Shown one piece after another: positions 1 through 9,811 of a stretch of 64,000 nucleotides of DNA. Position numbers and translations under genes: made by a program. The DNA lies in assembly GCF_015773195.1 (NCBI RefSeq), contig NZ_JADWYK010000019.1:1-64000 (forward strand), read 5' to 3'. How positions within the stretch are numbered: position 1 is the stretch's first letter; each line of letters opens with the position of its first letter. The stretch is from Hymenobacter guriensis. GTDB lineage: Bacteria; Bacteroidota; Bacteroidia; Cytophagales; Hymenobacteraceae. The notes under the pieces were generated by a model. That model did not search any database. It saw only the letters and a program-made list of their open reading frames with translations, and had not been told where the DNA came from.

Positions 1-1497
1 CCAGTCGGTGAGCACCTGGCTATTATTAAAGCGTACAGTTTGTATTTCAACGAAAAGTATGCCCGATTAGTCAACGAGTTGGACAGGATGCAGCAAGCAT
101 TCGCGGCTGAGAAGGTCCAAGCCCTGATTACGGCCGTGCTTCAGGTGGACCGTACCAATACAGCGCTGATGCAGTTCTGGCAACCATATGTAGCGGTTCA
201 AGCCCCAACGGCTACGGCTCTGCTGGATGCAATGCAAATGATGCTGACTGACAGGACTGCCGAACTGTTACAAGACGTTGAAGTAAAAAAGCACGACCCA
301 AGCCGCAAAGTGGCGCTGACCAATGCCAACGCTTACGACCAAGCTTTGGTGAGTGTGAACCAGTTCGTGGCCGACTACAATAGCGCCGTAGCGCTGGTGA
401 ATGCTGCTATCATCGAAACTAAAACTGAGGATGGCCCAACGGAAGCACAATTGCTGACAAAACAGCAGGCACTGAACCTGCAAGTACTGCGCAAATCTGA
501 GGAAATGACTTCCATTTGTGAGGACCTGCTTACTCACAGCAACCTACTGAATGCCAACAACGCGCAGCTTAAAGCCAAGCAGGAAAAACTGGACGAGTAC
601 GCACTAGGCACCTTGGCAAAGTACGGCGAACGGATAAACCATTACTTGAACAAGTTCGCGGGGTACATTCAAATCACTGTACCTAAGCATAAGTACATCG
701 GCGGTGGGCTAGACCCATTCGTCAAATACAAGCTTAGGGTACATGACACCGACATCGCCCTGAAAGAATCGGCCGACGGTAGCCCTTCATTAAAGCACTC
801 GCTAAGCGAGGGTGATAAAAGTGCCTTGGCACTTAGCTTTTTCCTGGCCAAACTCGACCTAGATGAGCACGTGGGCGAAAAGGTAGTAGTGTTTGACGAC
901 CCTATGTCGAGCTTCGATGCTAGCCGAAAACGCGACACCATTGCAGTGTTGGCTGAGCTAAGCAGAAACGCCAAGCAATTGATTGTACTCACCCATAACC
1001 TGTTCTTCGCCAAAGACCTGCTGCATCAACTTGGGCAAAACAGCAGTAACGTACCGTGTATAAGTTTAGAGATTAAGCATTCTGGGGCAGGAAGCATGTG
1101 GCGGGAGCATGAGATTGACGAAGAAGTCATTCACCGATTCCTTGGGGACTACCGCCGACTGGCCGACTATGTAGAAAATCAGCCTACGTTGGACGAGCAT
1201 CAGAAAGTAAGTATGGTGCGTTGCATCCGTCCGGTGCTGGAAGGCTATTTCCGCTACAAGTTTGTGCGCCGGCTAGGCAAAACCGAATGGCTGGGAAACG
1301 CCTTGGAAAAAATTCGCAATGCGGCTGATAGCACCTCACCGTTCTGGCGCCTGCGCGAGCACTTGGGAACATTAGATGACCTAAACAACTACAGTAAAGA
1401 ATTTCACCACGCCGACCTGAACCCGGCGGACGCTATTGATGAAGCTCAACTGCTCCGCTTTGCTCGGCGTACTCTAGACGTGGTGCAGCACATCTAA
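1..1497 (+). CDS. AAA_13-type (RloC/SMC-like) ATPase, 5' end outside the window
   Basis: The frame is open to base 1, so the N-terminus, including any Walker A, is missing; a TTG at 40 is only an internal candidate start. What remains shows a helical, probably coiled-coil stretch, then an ABC-type signature (SEGDKSALALSFFLAKL), Walker B with FDDPMSSFD, and an H-loop-like LTHN. This order is typical of AAA_13 / RecN-like ATPases, some of which (PrrC/RloC relatives) act in phage defence. The C-terminus contains FHHADLNP, a position where such proteins often have a conserved His. A hairpin follows the stop, and the neighbouring operon is a restriction-like locus, so a defence role is likely but inferred. 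Whether an anticodon-nuclease activity is present cannot be judged from this part. Confidence 0.75.
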   Translation, partial: PVGEHLAIIKAYSLYFNEKYARLVNELDRMQQAFAAEKVQALITAVLQVDRTNTALMQFWQPYVAVQAPTATALLDAMQMMLTDRTAELLQDVEVKKHDPSRKVALTNANAYDQALVSVNQFVADYNSAVALVNAAIIETKTEDGPTEAQLLTKQQALNLQVLRKSEEMTSICEDLLTHSNLLNANNAQLKAKQEKLDEYALGTLAKYGERINHYLNKFAGYIQITVPKHKYIGGGLDPFVKYKLRVHDTDIALKESADGSPSLKHSLSEGDKSALALSFFLAKLDLDEHVGEKVVVFDDPMSSFDASRKRDTIAVLAELSRNAKQLIVLTHNLFFAKDLLHQLGQNSSNVPCISLEIKHSGAGSMWREHEIDEEVIHRFLGDYRRLADYVENQPTLDEHQKVSMVRCIRPVLEGYFRYKFVRRLGKTEWLGNALEKIRNAADSTSPFWRLREHLGTLDDLNNYSKEFHHADLNPADAIDEAQLLRFARRTLDVVQHI

Positions 1498-1521
1498 GGC
1501 CTGCATTCCTTCTCAATCCGC

Positions 1522-1567
1522 TGGCCGCTAACGGCTTCCGCAAATGGAGGCCGGTTAGGCCATTTTT
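1522..1567 (+). terminator. Rho-independent terminator-like hairpin
   Basis: TGGCC and TAACGGC pair imperfectly with GCCGGTTA and GGCCA, followed by five T residues. It lies 25 bases after the AAA_13 stop codon and before the Mod promoter candidate. Confidence 0.55.
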
Positions 1568-1573
1568 GCCACA

Positions 1574-1605
1574 TTTGGCCCTGGTGCGGGCTATTTGTAG
1601 CTTGC
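1574..1605 (+). promoter_or_regulatory. Candidate Bacteroidota promoter for the Mod operon
   Basis: TTTG at 1574-1577 and TAGCTTGC at 1598-1605 are 20 bases apart, close to the Bacteroidota -33 TTTG / -7 TAnnTTTG arrangement. Transcription would begin shortly before the ATG at 1627. Confidence 0.4.
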
Positions 1606-1626
1606 ACTTTCGCCCCGCACGCTCCT

Positions 1627-4600
1627 ATGACGAATTACGAAAAGCTTCGCGCCACTCTGCGCGAGGTCTTCATGCTTGATAAAGCTGAGCTAGACTTTGG
1701 TATCTACCGCATCCTGAACCAGAAGCGCCAGGAGATAGAACGTTTTCTGGACGACGACCTGCTGCCGCAGGTGCGCTCGGTGCTGGGCGAGCACGCCGGC
1801 GCCGGCCGCGAACAGGTGCAGCACGATTTGGACAAGGTATTGGCCGACCTGAAGGCAATGGGCGTGCCCAACCCCGACTCGGTGGAGAAAGTGGTGACGT
1901 TGCGCGAAAAGCTGGCCGCCTTTGGCGACGCCGAAAGCCTGGAAAACGACATCTTCTCGCGGCTGGCCAACTTCTTTGCCCGCTACTACGATAATGGCGA
2001 CTTCATCTCGCAGCGCCGCTACAAGCGCGACGTGTACGCCATTCCCTACGAGGGTGAGGAAGTGAAGCTACACTGGGCCAACCACGACCAGTACTACATC
2101 AAAACGGCCGAATACTTTCGCTCCTACCGCTTCCAGTTGCCGGCCTCGGCCGGGGGCAAGTTTGTGGTATTCGAGTTGATAGAAGCTACTGTTGAGCAGA
2201 ACAACAATAAGATACAGGGCAAACAAGAGCGCCGCTTCGCACTCTACACACCCGACCCAGTAGCCGTGGTAGACGATGAGTTATGCCTGCGGTTTGTCTA
2301 CGAGCCTGTACCGAAAACACTTAAACAGGTTGAGCTGCTTCGCCAAGCATTCGAGACATTACAACCTCTGTTGCCTGAGCCATTCGCTAAGGCATTATTA
2401 ACTCCTATTGACCCTAAAGCAAAGAATCCGGTCACTTTGCTTGAAAAGCATTTAACTGACTACAGTGCCCGTAACACTTTTGATTACTTCATTCACAAAG
2501 ATTTAGGTAGATTCTTAGGTCACGAGCTGGACTTTTACATCAAGAATGAGGTCATCTACCTAGACGACCTCAATACAGCCAATGAGCAGGATACTCTGCG
2601 CGAGTTGAGCAAGGTAAAAGCCCTGCGCACTATCGGTCAGAAAATTATTCGTTTTCTAGCCCAGCTCGAAGGATTTCAGAAGAAACTATGGCTGAAAAAG
2701 AAGTTTGTCGTGGAGAGCAACTTCTGCTTCACCTTAGATAAGATACCTGATACTTTCTATGAGGAAATAGCTGGTAATACAGCCCAAACCGAAGAGTGGG
2801 TACGGCTTTTTGCTATTGATGAAATCCAAGCGGATGCCGTGACCGAAGGCTTTAACCGGCCGGTTAGCATCCGCTTCTTGGAGCAAAACGAACACCTACT
2901 TGTTGATACCGCTTTCTTTCCCGAAGATTTCAAACTCCGCTTGTTAGCTACAATCAAGGATGTGGCACAAGCGCTGGACGGACTATTGGTAAGCTCCGAG
3001 AACTTTCAAGCGCTGAACCTCCTGAAAGAGCGGTACACCGGACAGTTGGACTGTATTTACATCGACCCTCCATACAATACTGATGCGGGGCCAATTATGT
3101 ATAAAAACGGGTACAAGTCTTCGAGTTGGGCGGCTTTGATGGACAATAGAATTGAAGTGTCTAAACCACTGCTTACAGAGAAGGGGGTAATAGCCGCTGC
3201 AATTGATGATGCCCAGCAGCGTGAACTGAGTTACATCCTAGGGGCTCACTACGGCGGCAATTTGCTTGGGACGTTCTGCGTACGCTCGAACCCTTCTGGC
3301 CGACCAACACAAGCCGGCTACGCAGTGTCGCACGAATACGTGCTCTTTGCTGGTAAATCAGATTCCTCCGGCATCAATCGAATGCCGCCTACGCCTGAGC
3401 AGATGGCGCGCTTCAATAAAGAGGACGAGGAAGGAGTATTTGAGTGGAGAAACCTGCGGCGGGAAGGCTCTAATTCTGACCGTGATGCCCGCCGTGCATT
3501 GTACTACCCCATCTACATTGCAGGTGAATCAATACGTGTACCTGAGTTAGAATGGGATGAGGATAATGAAACTTGGATTGTTAAAGAGAAACCTCAAAAA
3601 GGTGAACAAGTAGTCTATCCTAACAACGACGAAGGCGTAGAGAAAACTTGGCGTTGGGAATGGAAAACTGTCATGACTTCTCTTGAGAAAGTGGCCGTGC
3701 GACCTGACCGTACTGGCAAAGACTATATTTATTACAAACGGCGACCAAATGAAGCGGGCGTTGTTTCTGTTTCATCCTGGTTCGACGCAAAGTATTCGGC
3801 TACAGAACATGGTACTGCCCTGTTGAAGGCTCTTTTTGGGAAGTCGCCGTTTACCTATCCGAAGTCTCTGTATGCAGTAATGGACTCTGTTTACATTGGC
3901 GGTGGTTCACACCCCAAAGCCAATGTTATGGACTTCTTTGGAGGCTCTGCCACCACGGCTCACGCGGTGATGAACCTGAACCGCGAAGACCAGGGCCACC
4001 GCAAGTACATTCTGGTGGAAATGGGGGAATACTTCGACACCGTTACCAAGCCCCGGGTAATGAAAGCGGCGTACAGCAAGAACTGGAAGGATGGCAAGCC
4101 CGTGGGCCGCAACACCGGCCTCTCGCACGCGTTCCAATACCTCCGGCTGGAGAGCTACGAAGACACGCTCAACAACCTGCTGCTGCCCGAAGCCCGCCCC
4201 GAAGGCCAGCAACTGGCCCTGGAAGCCAGTCCGGCGTTCCGGGAGGAGTACCTGCTCGGCTACATGCTCGACGTGGAAAGCCGCCAGAGCCTGCTCAACC
4301 TGGAATGGTTCAACGCCCCCTTCGACTGCAAGCTGAAGGTAACGCGCCAGAACGAGGAGCGCGAAACCACCGTGGACCTGGTAGAAACCTTCAACTTCCT
4401 GCTGGGGCTGGTGGTAGAGCACCACTCGGCCCCGGCACCCGGCTTCCGGCTAGTGCGGGGTCGCACCCGCGCCACTGGCGAGGCCGTGCTGGTGGTGTGG
4501 CGCGATACCCGCCAGCACGACCACCAGGCCCTGAACGATTTCCTAGCGGCCTCGCCCCATTCGCCGCTGCGCCACGCCTACGCCACCGTATACGTAAACG

Positions 4601-4707
4601 GCGCGCACACCGTGCCCACCATGCCGGGCACCCCGGCGGCGGGCACCTGGCAGGTGCGGCAGATTGAGGAAGAATTCGGCAAGCGCATGTTTGCCCAAAC
4701 CGACTAA
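1627..4707 (+). CDS. Large type III-like DNA adenine methyltransferase (Mod-like)
   Basis: A 1026-residue protein. The catalytic motif DPPYNTD is near residue 480, and the AdoMet-binding motif FFGGSATTAH follows near residue 769. This order (motif IV before motif I) is that of beta-class N6-adenine/N4-cytosine methyltransferases such as type III Mod. Ordinary Mod proteins are about 600-700 residues; here roughly 470 unrecognised residues precede the catalytic core. It begins an operon with an ATPase (5 bases downstream), a DUF4276 protein and a Res-like helicase. Likely role: sequence-specific methylation that marks self DNA, with target recognition between the two motifs. Codons 190-800 are noticeably less GC-rich than both ends, which could mean a swapped recognition segment. 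Function of the N-terminal part is unknown. Confidence 0.85.
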   Translation: MTNYEKLRATLREVFMLDKAELDFGIYRILNQKRQEIERFLDDDLLPQVRSVLGEHAGAGREQVQHDLDKVLADLKAMGVPNPDSVEKVVTLREKLAAFGDAESLENDIFSRLANFFARYYDNGDFISQRRYKRDVYAIPYEGEEVKLHWANHDQYYIKTAEYFRSYRFQLPASAGGKFVVFELIEATVEQNNNKIQGKQERRFALYTPDPVAVVDDELCLRFVYEPVPKTLKQVELLRQAFETLQPLLPEPFAKALLTPIDPKAKNPVTLLEKHLTDYSARNTFDYFIHKDLGRFLGHELDFYIKNEVIYLDDLNTANEQDTLRELSKVKALRTIGQKIIRFLAQLEGFQKKLWLKKKFVVESNFCFTLDKIPDTFYEEIAGNTAQTEEWVRLFAIDEIQADAVTEGFNRPVSIRFLEQNEHLLVDTAFFPEDFKLRLLATIKDVAQALDGLLVSSENFQALNLLKERYTGQLDCIYIDPPYNTDAGPIMYKNGYKSSSWAALMDNRIEVSKPLLTEKGVIAAAIDDAQQRELSYILGAHYGGNLLGTFCVRSNPSGRPTQAGYAVSHEYVLFAGKSDSSGINRMPPTPEQMARFNKEDEEGVFEWRNLRREGSNSDRDARRALYYPIYIAGESIRVPELEWDEDNETWIVKEKPQKGEQVVYPNNDEGVEKTWRWEWKTVMTSLEKVAVRPDRTGKDYIYYKRRPNEAGVVSVSSWFDAKYSATEHGTALLKALFGKSPFTYPKSLYAVMDSVYIGGGSHPKANVMDFFGGSATTAHAVMNLNREDQGHRKYILVEMGEYFDTVTKPRVMKAAYSKNWKDGKPVGRNTGLSHAFQYLRLESYEDTLNNLLLPEARPEGQQLALEASPAFREEYLLGYMLDVESRQSLLNLEWFNAPFDCKLKVTRQNEERETTVDLVETFNFLLGLVVEHHSAPAPGFRLVRGRTRATGEAVLVVWRDTRQHDHQALNDFLAASPHSPLRHAYATVYVNGAHTVPTMPGTPAAGTWQVRQIEEEFGKRMFAQTD

Positions 4708-4712
4708 CTGCT

Positions 4713-5834
4713 ATGGCTGATACTTCCCGCTTAACATCAATCCACGTCAAAGGCTTTCGCTCCATTGCGAGCCTAGACCTGCCCCTTCGCCCCCTCAATG
4801 TCCTGATTGGGCCCAATGGGGTAGGCAAATCCAACTTCATAGAGTTGTTTGGCTTGGTGCGTCAGGTCATGACTGGCCAGCTGCAGCTCTATACCCGGCA
4901 GCGGGGTGGTGCCAACCGTATTCTGCACTACGGCCGCAAGCGCACGGACAAGCTCGAAGTAGAAATCCTCTTCCCGCCAAATGGCTACAGTTTGGCGCTG
5001 GTACCCACCGATGATGACTCCTTCACGATTGCGCACGAAGTAGGTTTATTCAATACCGGCAACAACAATCGAAATCCATTCATTGAAGTGCTTACGCATC
5101 CTGGCGCGCTGGAGTCGCGGATGGCAAATCCGGTAACACGGCCAATGGCCCCCGTAGCAAAGCACGTCTACCGGGCGCTCTACGGCTGGCGTGTGTATCA
5201 TTTCCACGATACTAGCCGTGACGCAGCGGTCAAACAATCGGCTGAGCGTAGCGACACGAGTGTGCTCAAGGAAAATGCCTCCAACTTAGCGCCATTTCTC
5301 TGGAACATGCGCGACGAGCACCCGCTGCACTACAAACGGCTGCTCCGCATCATCCAGCAAGTCATTCCGTTTTTTCAGGACTTCTACTTTCCTGCTGACG
5401 ACGATGGCAAGGCTGATGAAAAGAAGTCGGTAAGGCTGCAATGGCAGGACAAAAACCACCCCGACACCATCTTCAATGCACATGCTTTGTCTGATGGGTC
5501 ATTGCGCTTCATCTGCATCGCAACGCTTTTGCTCCAGCCCGACATTCCAGCCCTCGTGTTGCTCGACGAGCCAGAGCTAGGCCTGCACCCTGCTGCTATT
5601 GCCATCGTGGCGGGGTTACTCAGCAAAGCGTCGGACCGCGCCACGATTATCATTTCAACTCAGTCTGTTAACCTGGTGAATGAATTTTCTCCTGAAGACA
5701 TCATTGTAGTTGAGCGTGACGAAGATGGCGCCTCGACGTTCGAGCGTCAATCGGCCGAAGGGTTAACGGATTGGCTGAAACGCTATTCGCTGGGAGAAAT
5801 CTGGGAAAAGAATATTATTGGAGGTCGTCCATGA
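4713..5834 (+). CDS. AAA_21-type (RecF/OLD-like) ATPase inside the restriction operon
   Basis: A 373-residue ATPase. Walker A is GPNGVGKS near residues 31-38 and the signature region is ALSDGSLRF. Walker B is LVLLDEPELGLHP near residue 283, followed by ISTQS. The N-terminal IHVKGFRSIASLDL is typical of RecF/OLD-class ATPases. It starts 5 bases after Mod and shares ATGA with the downstream DUF4276 gene, so the two are translationally coupled. ATPase plus TOPRIM-like partner resembles the general plan of split OLD / PARIS-type systems, but the TOPRIM family differs from those I know. A role as sensor or regulator of the partner nuclease is inference. Confidence 0.85.
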   Translation: MADTSRLTSIHVKGFRSIASLDLPLRPLNVLIGPNGVGKSNFIELFGLVRQVMTGQLQLYTRQRGGANRILHYGRKRTDKLEVEILFPPNGYSLALVPTDDDSFTIAHEVGLFNTGNNNRNPFIEVLTHPGALESRMANPVTRPMAPVAKHVYRALYGWRVYHFHDTSRDAAVKQSAERSDTSVLKENASNLAPFLWNMRDEHPLHYKRLLRIIQQVIPFFQDFYFPADDDGKADEKKSVRLQWQDKNHPDTIFNAHALSDGSLRFICIATLLLQPDIPALVLLDEPELGLHPAAIAIVAGLLSKASDRATIIISTQSVNLVNEFSPEDIIVVERDEDGASTFERQSAEGLTDWLKRYSLGEIWEKNIIGGRP

Positions 5835-6487
5835 GTATCCGCATCAACATCACGGCCGAAGGGCAGACCGAAGAGTCATTCATCAACAACATTTTAGGGC
5901 CACACCTGGCTGCACACGGCAAGGTGGTGCATACCCGGCGGCTACGAACCAGCAAAACCCAGCGCGGCGGCTACACCAGCTTCAAAAAAGCGCAGGCCGA
6001 TATTGACCAATGGCTCAAGAACGACCCTGCAGCCTGGCATACTACGCTTATTGACCTGTACGGCCTGAACAGTAAGTTTCCGGGGTATACTGCTTCCAAG
6101 CACCTGCCTGCTCACGCCAAGGTTGCTCACATTGAGCACGCGTTTGGTGCCGCTATCGGCTCTCACCGCTTCATTCCATTCATCCAACTCCACGAGTTTG
6201 AGAGTTTGCTTTTTGCAGACCCGGTAACGATGGAAGAGTGGCTGGGAATCGACCATACGCTACCGGCTAACTGTTTCTCGGCTATCCACAGCACCTATAA
6301 CGGGCAGCCTGAACTCATTAATGACAGCCGGGAAACAGCCCCATCTAAACGCATTCTGAAATTATGCCCAGGCTACCGTAAAATAGTAGATGGCATAATG
6401 GTGCTGGAAGAAATAGGACTTGCAAAAATGCGTCAGCAGTGCCCTCATTTCAATGACTGGGTGACGCGCCTCGAACAGCTTACGTAA
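5831..6487 (+). CDS. DUF4276 TOPRIM-like protein (probable nuclease partner of the ATPase)
   Basis: A 218-residue protein. The start at 5831 is chosen because it overlaps the ATPase stop in ATGA; an in-frame TTG further upstream lies inside the ATPase gene. Recognisable DUF4276 features are the N-terminal AEGQTEESF (candidate catalytic Glu), LIDLYGLNSKFPG, and LHEFESLLFAD. The family is thought to have a TOPRIM-like fold, so metal-dependent nucleic-acid cleavage is plausible. It is tightly coupled to the ATPase upstream and 18 bases from the Res-like gene downstream. Its fixed place between Mod and Res is unusual for a type III locus. Confidence 0.8.
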   Translation: MSIRINITAEGQTEESFINNILGPHLAAHGKVVHTRRLRTSKTQRGGYTSFKKAQADIDQWLKNDPAAWHTTLIDLYGLNSKFPGYTASKHLPAHAKVAHIEHAFGAAIGSHRFIPFIQLHEFESLLFADPVTMEEWLGIDHTLPANCFSAIHSTYNGQPELINDSRETAPSKRILKLCPGYRKIVDGIMVLEEIGLAKMRQQCPHFNDWVTRLEQLT

Positions 6488-6505
6488 CTTCTATCCTTCT
6501 TCCGA

Positions 6506-9500
6506 ATGCCCGCATTATCCTCGGCCCTAGTGCTGAATAAATACATTCTGCACCTTTTTGGGGTGAAGGACCTCGAAGCCCTGGCCGAAAACCTGAAAGA
6601 CAGCTCGCTGGAAGGCTACGACGAAAACAACGTATCCTACTTCCACCAAGAGCTGGTGAAGCGCCTGTATGCCAACCCGCTGCTGACAGCGGCGCAGCTT
6701 CGGCACTACGATGAGAATATCTTTGCGCATACCGAGCGCATCAGCCAGAAGCGACCCACGCGCATCACTTGGAAATACTTTCAGTACCTGGCCCTGCTGT
6801 TCACGGAAATCTACCTGGACCAGTATTTCGCCAACGCGGCCGGGCTGCGGCAGCAACTGGACAATTTCCGTGTCAACACTCCACAGGATAGACATACCGA
6901 TTTCCGGGCTATCAAAGCCTTCGGCGAAGATGACCTGACCAAGCTCGCCTTCTGGAACGCCACGGGTTCTGGCAAGACGTTGCTGATGCACATCAACATC
7001 CTGCAGTACCGGCATTACCTGCACCGCCACGGCCGCCAGCGCGAGCTGAACCGCGTGATTGTGCTGACGCCCAACGAAGGGCTGTCGCGCCAGCACCTGC
7101 GGGAGTTTGCCGAGTCCGACCTCGAAGCCGAGCTATTCGACAAGCAAACCGGCACCCTTTTCCAGGGTCAGAAGATTGAGATAATCGACATCAACAAGTT
7201 CCGCGACAAAAGCGGCACCAAAACGGTGGCCATCGAAGCCTTCGAGGGCAACAACTTGGTGCTGGTGGATGAGGGCCACCGCGGCACGGGTGGCAACGAA
7301 TGGAAACGCTACCGCGCTTCGCTGGCCGCTGAAGGCTTCTCCTTCGAGTACTCCGCCACGTTTGGGCAAGCCGTGGCCTCGCAGGCCGGCGCGTCCCAGC
7401 GCGAGCTGCTCAGCGAGTATGGCAAGGCTACCTTGTTCGACTACTCCTACCGCTATTTCTACCAGGACGGCTACGGCAAAGACTACCAGATTCTCAACCT
7501 GGACGAAGCTTGGGACGACGACAACGTGACGCAGTACCTGGTGGCCTGCCTGCTCACTTTCTATGACCAGTTGTTGGTGTTCAAAGACCACCATGCCGCG
7601 CTACTACCGTTCCTGGTCGCCAAGCCCCTGGCCATTTTCGTGGGCGGACGTGTGGCGGCCGTGCGCAAGCTGAATGAATATAAGGGTGACAAGCGCGAGG
7701 TTTCGGACGTGGTGCCACTGCTACAGTTTCTGCACACGTTCGTGCACGCTCCCGCGCAAAGCATTGAATGGATAAAGCGGCTGCTGGAACAACAGGACCC
7801 GCTGCTCGACCAGCACAACCAGGCCATTTTCCGCAATGCCTTTACGCATGTGCGGAGCCAGCGTAAAACCGCGGCCGACGTATACCGCGACCTGTTGCAC
7901 TTAGTTTTTAACTCCACCGTGGCGGGCGCAGGTCTGCACCTCGACAACCTGAAGGGTCAGGATGGGGAAATTGGCTTACGTGTGGGCAATGCCCCGTATT
8001 TCGGCGTCATCAACGTGGGCGACGACGCCAAGCTGCTGAAGCTATGCGCTGACAACGGGCTTTCCGTGACGGAAAAGCCGTTTTCTACTTCCCTCTTTCA
8101 GGCCATCAATCAAGACGACAGTCCGGTAAACATCCTGATTGGCTCGAAAAAATTCTCAGAAGGCTGGAGCAGCTGGCGCGTCAGTACGATGGGCCTGCTG
8201 AACATCGGCCGAGGAGAGGGTTCCGAAATCATTCAGCTATTCGGCCGGGGCGTACGACTCAAAGGCTACCAGTTTTCGCTCAAGCGCAGCACGGCCCTGG
8301 ACCTGAACAGCCGGCCCGACGAGGTACCCAGCGTGCTGCCAACATTGGAAACCCTGCGCATTTTTGGTTTGCGGGCCGAGTACATGCGGCAGTTTCGGGA
8401 CATGCTGGCCGCCGAAGGCCTTCCCGACACAGAAGAACGCGAACAGTTCACCCTGCGCATTCATACCACGGTTAAGGACCTGCCCGGCAAAAAGCTGAAA
8501 CTAGTGCAGGTTCAGAGCCGCGCCGATTTTAAACGCGCCGAAGTAGTCACGTTGCCCCTGAAAACAACCGTGCCTAAAGTGCTGGTTGACTGGTACCCTA
8601 AGGTGCAAATGGCAGAAAGCCAAAAGAAGTCTGGCAAGCTCGCTGCTTCTTCTAAGACGGCCAACCAGCTGACGCCGGAAAACCTGGCCTTCATCAACTG
8701 GAATGCCGTCTACTTCGAGCTGGAGAAATTCAAGAACGACCGGGGCTGGACCAATTTGCTCCTCAACCGGGACGAGCTGCCGGGTCTCTTTGCCAGCCAC
8801 AGCTGGTATGAGCTATTCATTCCCATTGCGCAACTGGAAGTGAGCCACTACAACCAAGTGCGTAACTGGCAGGAAATCGTGACGGCCCTACTCAAAGGAT
8901 ACTGCGACAAAGCCTACAATTTCCAGAAAAGCCGCTACTACAGCCAGTTTATGGAAGTAGCTGAGCTGACCGCGCAGCACCCTAATTTTGAAAAAGAGTA
9001 CCGCGTGGCAGTTCGGAAGGAGCAAACGACTCTTATCCAACAGCTGACCGCGCTACAGTCAACCCTCCTGGCCGGCCCACTGGCCAGCACCGTGACAGTA
9101 GAAAAACCCGACTTCCTGGCCTTGCACATTCCCCAGCACCTCTACGACCCGTTGTTGTATGTAGGTCAAAAATGGGGAGATGATGTGGTACAGGTAAAGC
9201 CGGTTCCGCTCAATAAGGGGGAGAAAAACTTCGTTGAGGCCGTGAAAGCGTGCGGTGAGAGCAACCCGGCATTTTTCGCGGATAAGGAGTTGTACTTGCT
9301 CCGAAACATCAGCCGAAAAGGCATTGGCTTTTTTGAAGCCAGCAATTTCTATCCCGACTTTATTGTTTGGCTGGTAGTCGGCAAGCAGCAGTATGTGTCT
9401 TTCATTGACCCCAAAGGATTACGACAGATACAAGGCTTCACTGACCCTAAAATTGCACTGCACAGCAAGTTGCGGAAGATGATTCAACCCCAGCTCGGCG

Positions 9501-9664
9501 ACACGGAGCTGCATCTAAGCTCATTTATTCTTTCCAATACCCTGCGTGAAGAACTTACCCATTGGAAAGGTGCTGACACCCTAGCCGACTTCAATGCGGA
9601 GCATGTGTACTTTGAGAAACAAGCAGACCACGTACTTCTCATGTTGAAGGCCTCAATGGTTTAA
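6506..9664 (+). CDS. Type III restriction Res-like SF2 helicase-nuclease
   Basis: A 1052-residue protein with helicase motif I ATGSGKT near residue 152 and motif II LVDEGHRG near residue 254. Helicase motif VI-like IGRGEGSEIIQLFGRGVRLKG is near residues 570-590. The C-terminus has a PD-(D/E)xK-like core: YPDFIVW, then FIDPKGL near residues 950-972. Type III Res proteins couple ATP-driven translocation to cleavage in complex with Mod, and this is likely the same. It is the last gene of the operon and is followed by a terminator hairpin. Length is within the usual Res range (about 900-1000) and slightly long. Confidence 0.85.
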   Translation: MPALSSALVLNKYILHLFGVKDLEALAENLKDSSLEGYDENNVSYFHQELVKRLYANPLLTAAQLRHYDENIFAHTERISQKRPTRITWKYFQYLALLFTEIYLDQYFANAAGLRQQLDNFRVNTPQDRHTDFRAIKAFGEDDLTKLAFWNATGSGKTLLMHINILQYRHYLHRHGRQRELNRVIVLTPNEGLSRQHLREFAESDLEAELFDKQTGTLFQGQKIEIIDINKFRDKSGTKTVAIEAFEGNNLVLVDEGHRGTGGNEWKRYRASLAAEGFSFEYSATFGQAVASQAGASQRELLSEYGKATLFDYSYRYFYQDGYGKDYQILNLDEAWDDDNVTQYLVACLLTFYDQLLVFKDHHAALLPFLVAKPLAIFVGGRVAAVRKLNEYKGDKREVSDVVPLLQFLHTFVHAPAQSIEWIKRLLEQQDPLLDQHNQAIFRNAFTHVRSQRKTAADVYRDLLHLVFNSTVAGAGLHLDNLKGQDGEIGLRVGNAPYFGVINVGDDAKLLKLCADNGLSVTEKPFSTSLFQAINQDDSPVNILIGSKKFSEGWSSWRVSTMGLLNIGRGEGSEIIQLFGRGVRLKGYQFSLKRSTALDLNSRPDEVPSVLPTLETLRIFGLRAEYMRQFRDMLAAEGLPDTEEREQFTLRIHTTVKDLPGKKLKLVQVQSRADFKRAEVVTLPLKTTVPKVLVDWYPKVQMAESQKKSGKLAASSKTANQLTPENLAFINWNAVYFELEKFKNDRGWTNLLLNRDELPGLFASHSWYELFIPIAQLEVSHYNQVRNWQEIVTALLKGYCDKAYNFQKSRYYSQFMEVAELTAQHPNFEKEYRVAVRKEQTTLIQQLTALQSTLLAGPLASTVTVEKPDFLALHIPQHLYDPLLYVGQKWGDDVVQVKPVPLNKGEKNFVEAVKACGESNPAFFADKELYLLRNISRKGIGFFEASNFYPDFIVWLVVGKQQYVSFIDPKGLRQIQGFTDPKIALHSKLRKMIQPQLGDTELHLSSFILSNTLREELTHWKGADTLADFNAEHVYFEKQADHVLLMLKASMV

Positions 9665-9743
9665 TGAGGTGCTTGATGTCGACTGTACACTTTAGCATTC
9701 TGCAGTTCCGTAGATTTACGGTGCTCGTAGGAGCGCCCTGAAA

Positions 9744-9779
9744 GCCCGACGTACCGCAATGGTGCGGCGGGCCTTCTTT
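9744..9779 (+). terminator. Terminator-like hairpin after the Res gene
   Basis: GCCCG and CCGCA pair with TGCGG and CGGGC, with a five-base bulge on the left side, followed by CTTCTTT. It closes the Mod-ATPase-DUF4276-Res operon. Confidence 0.5.
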
Positions 9780-9811
9780 AATCGCTAGTCGCCCTTCCTT
9801 TCACTTGTCCA

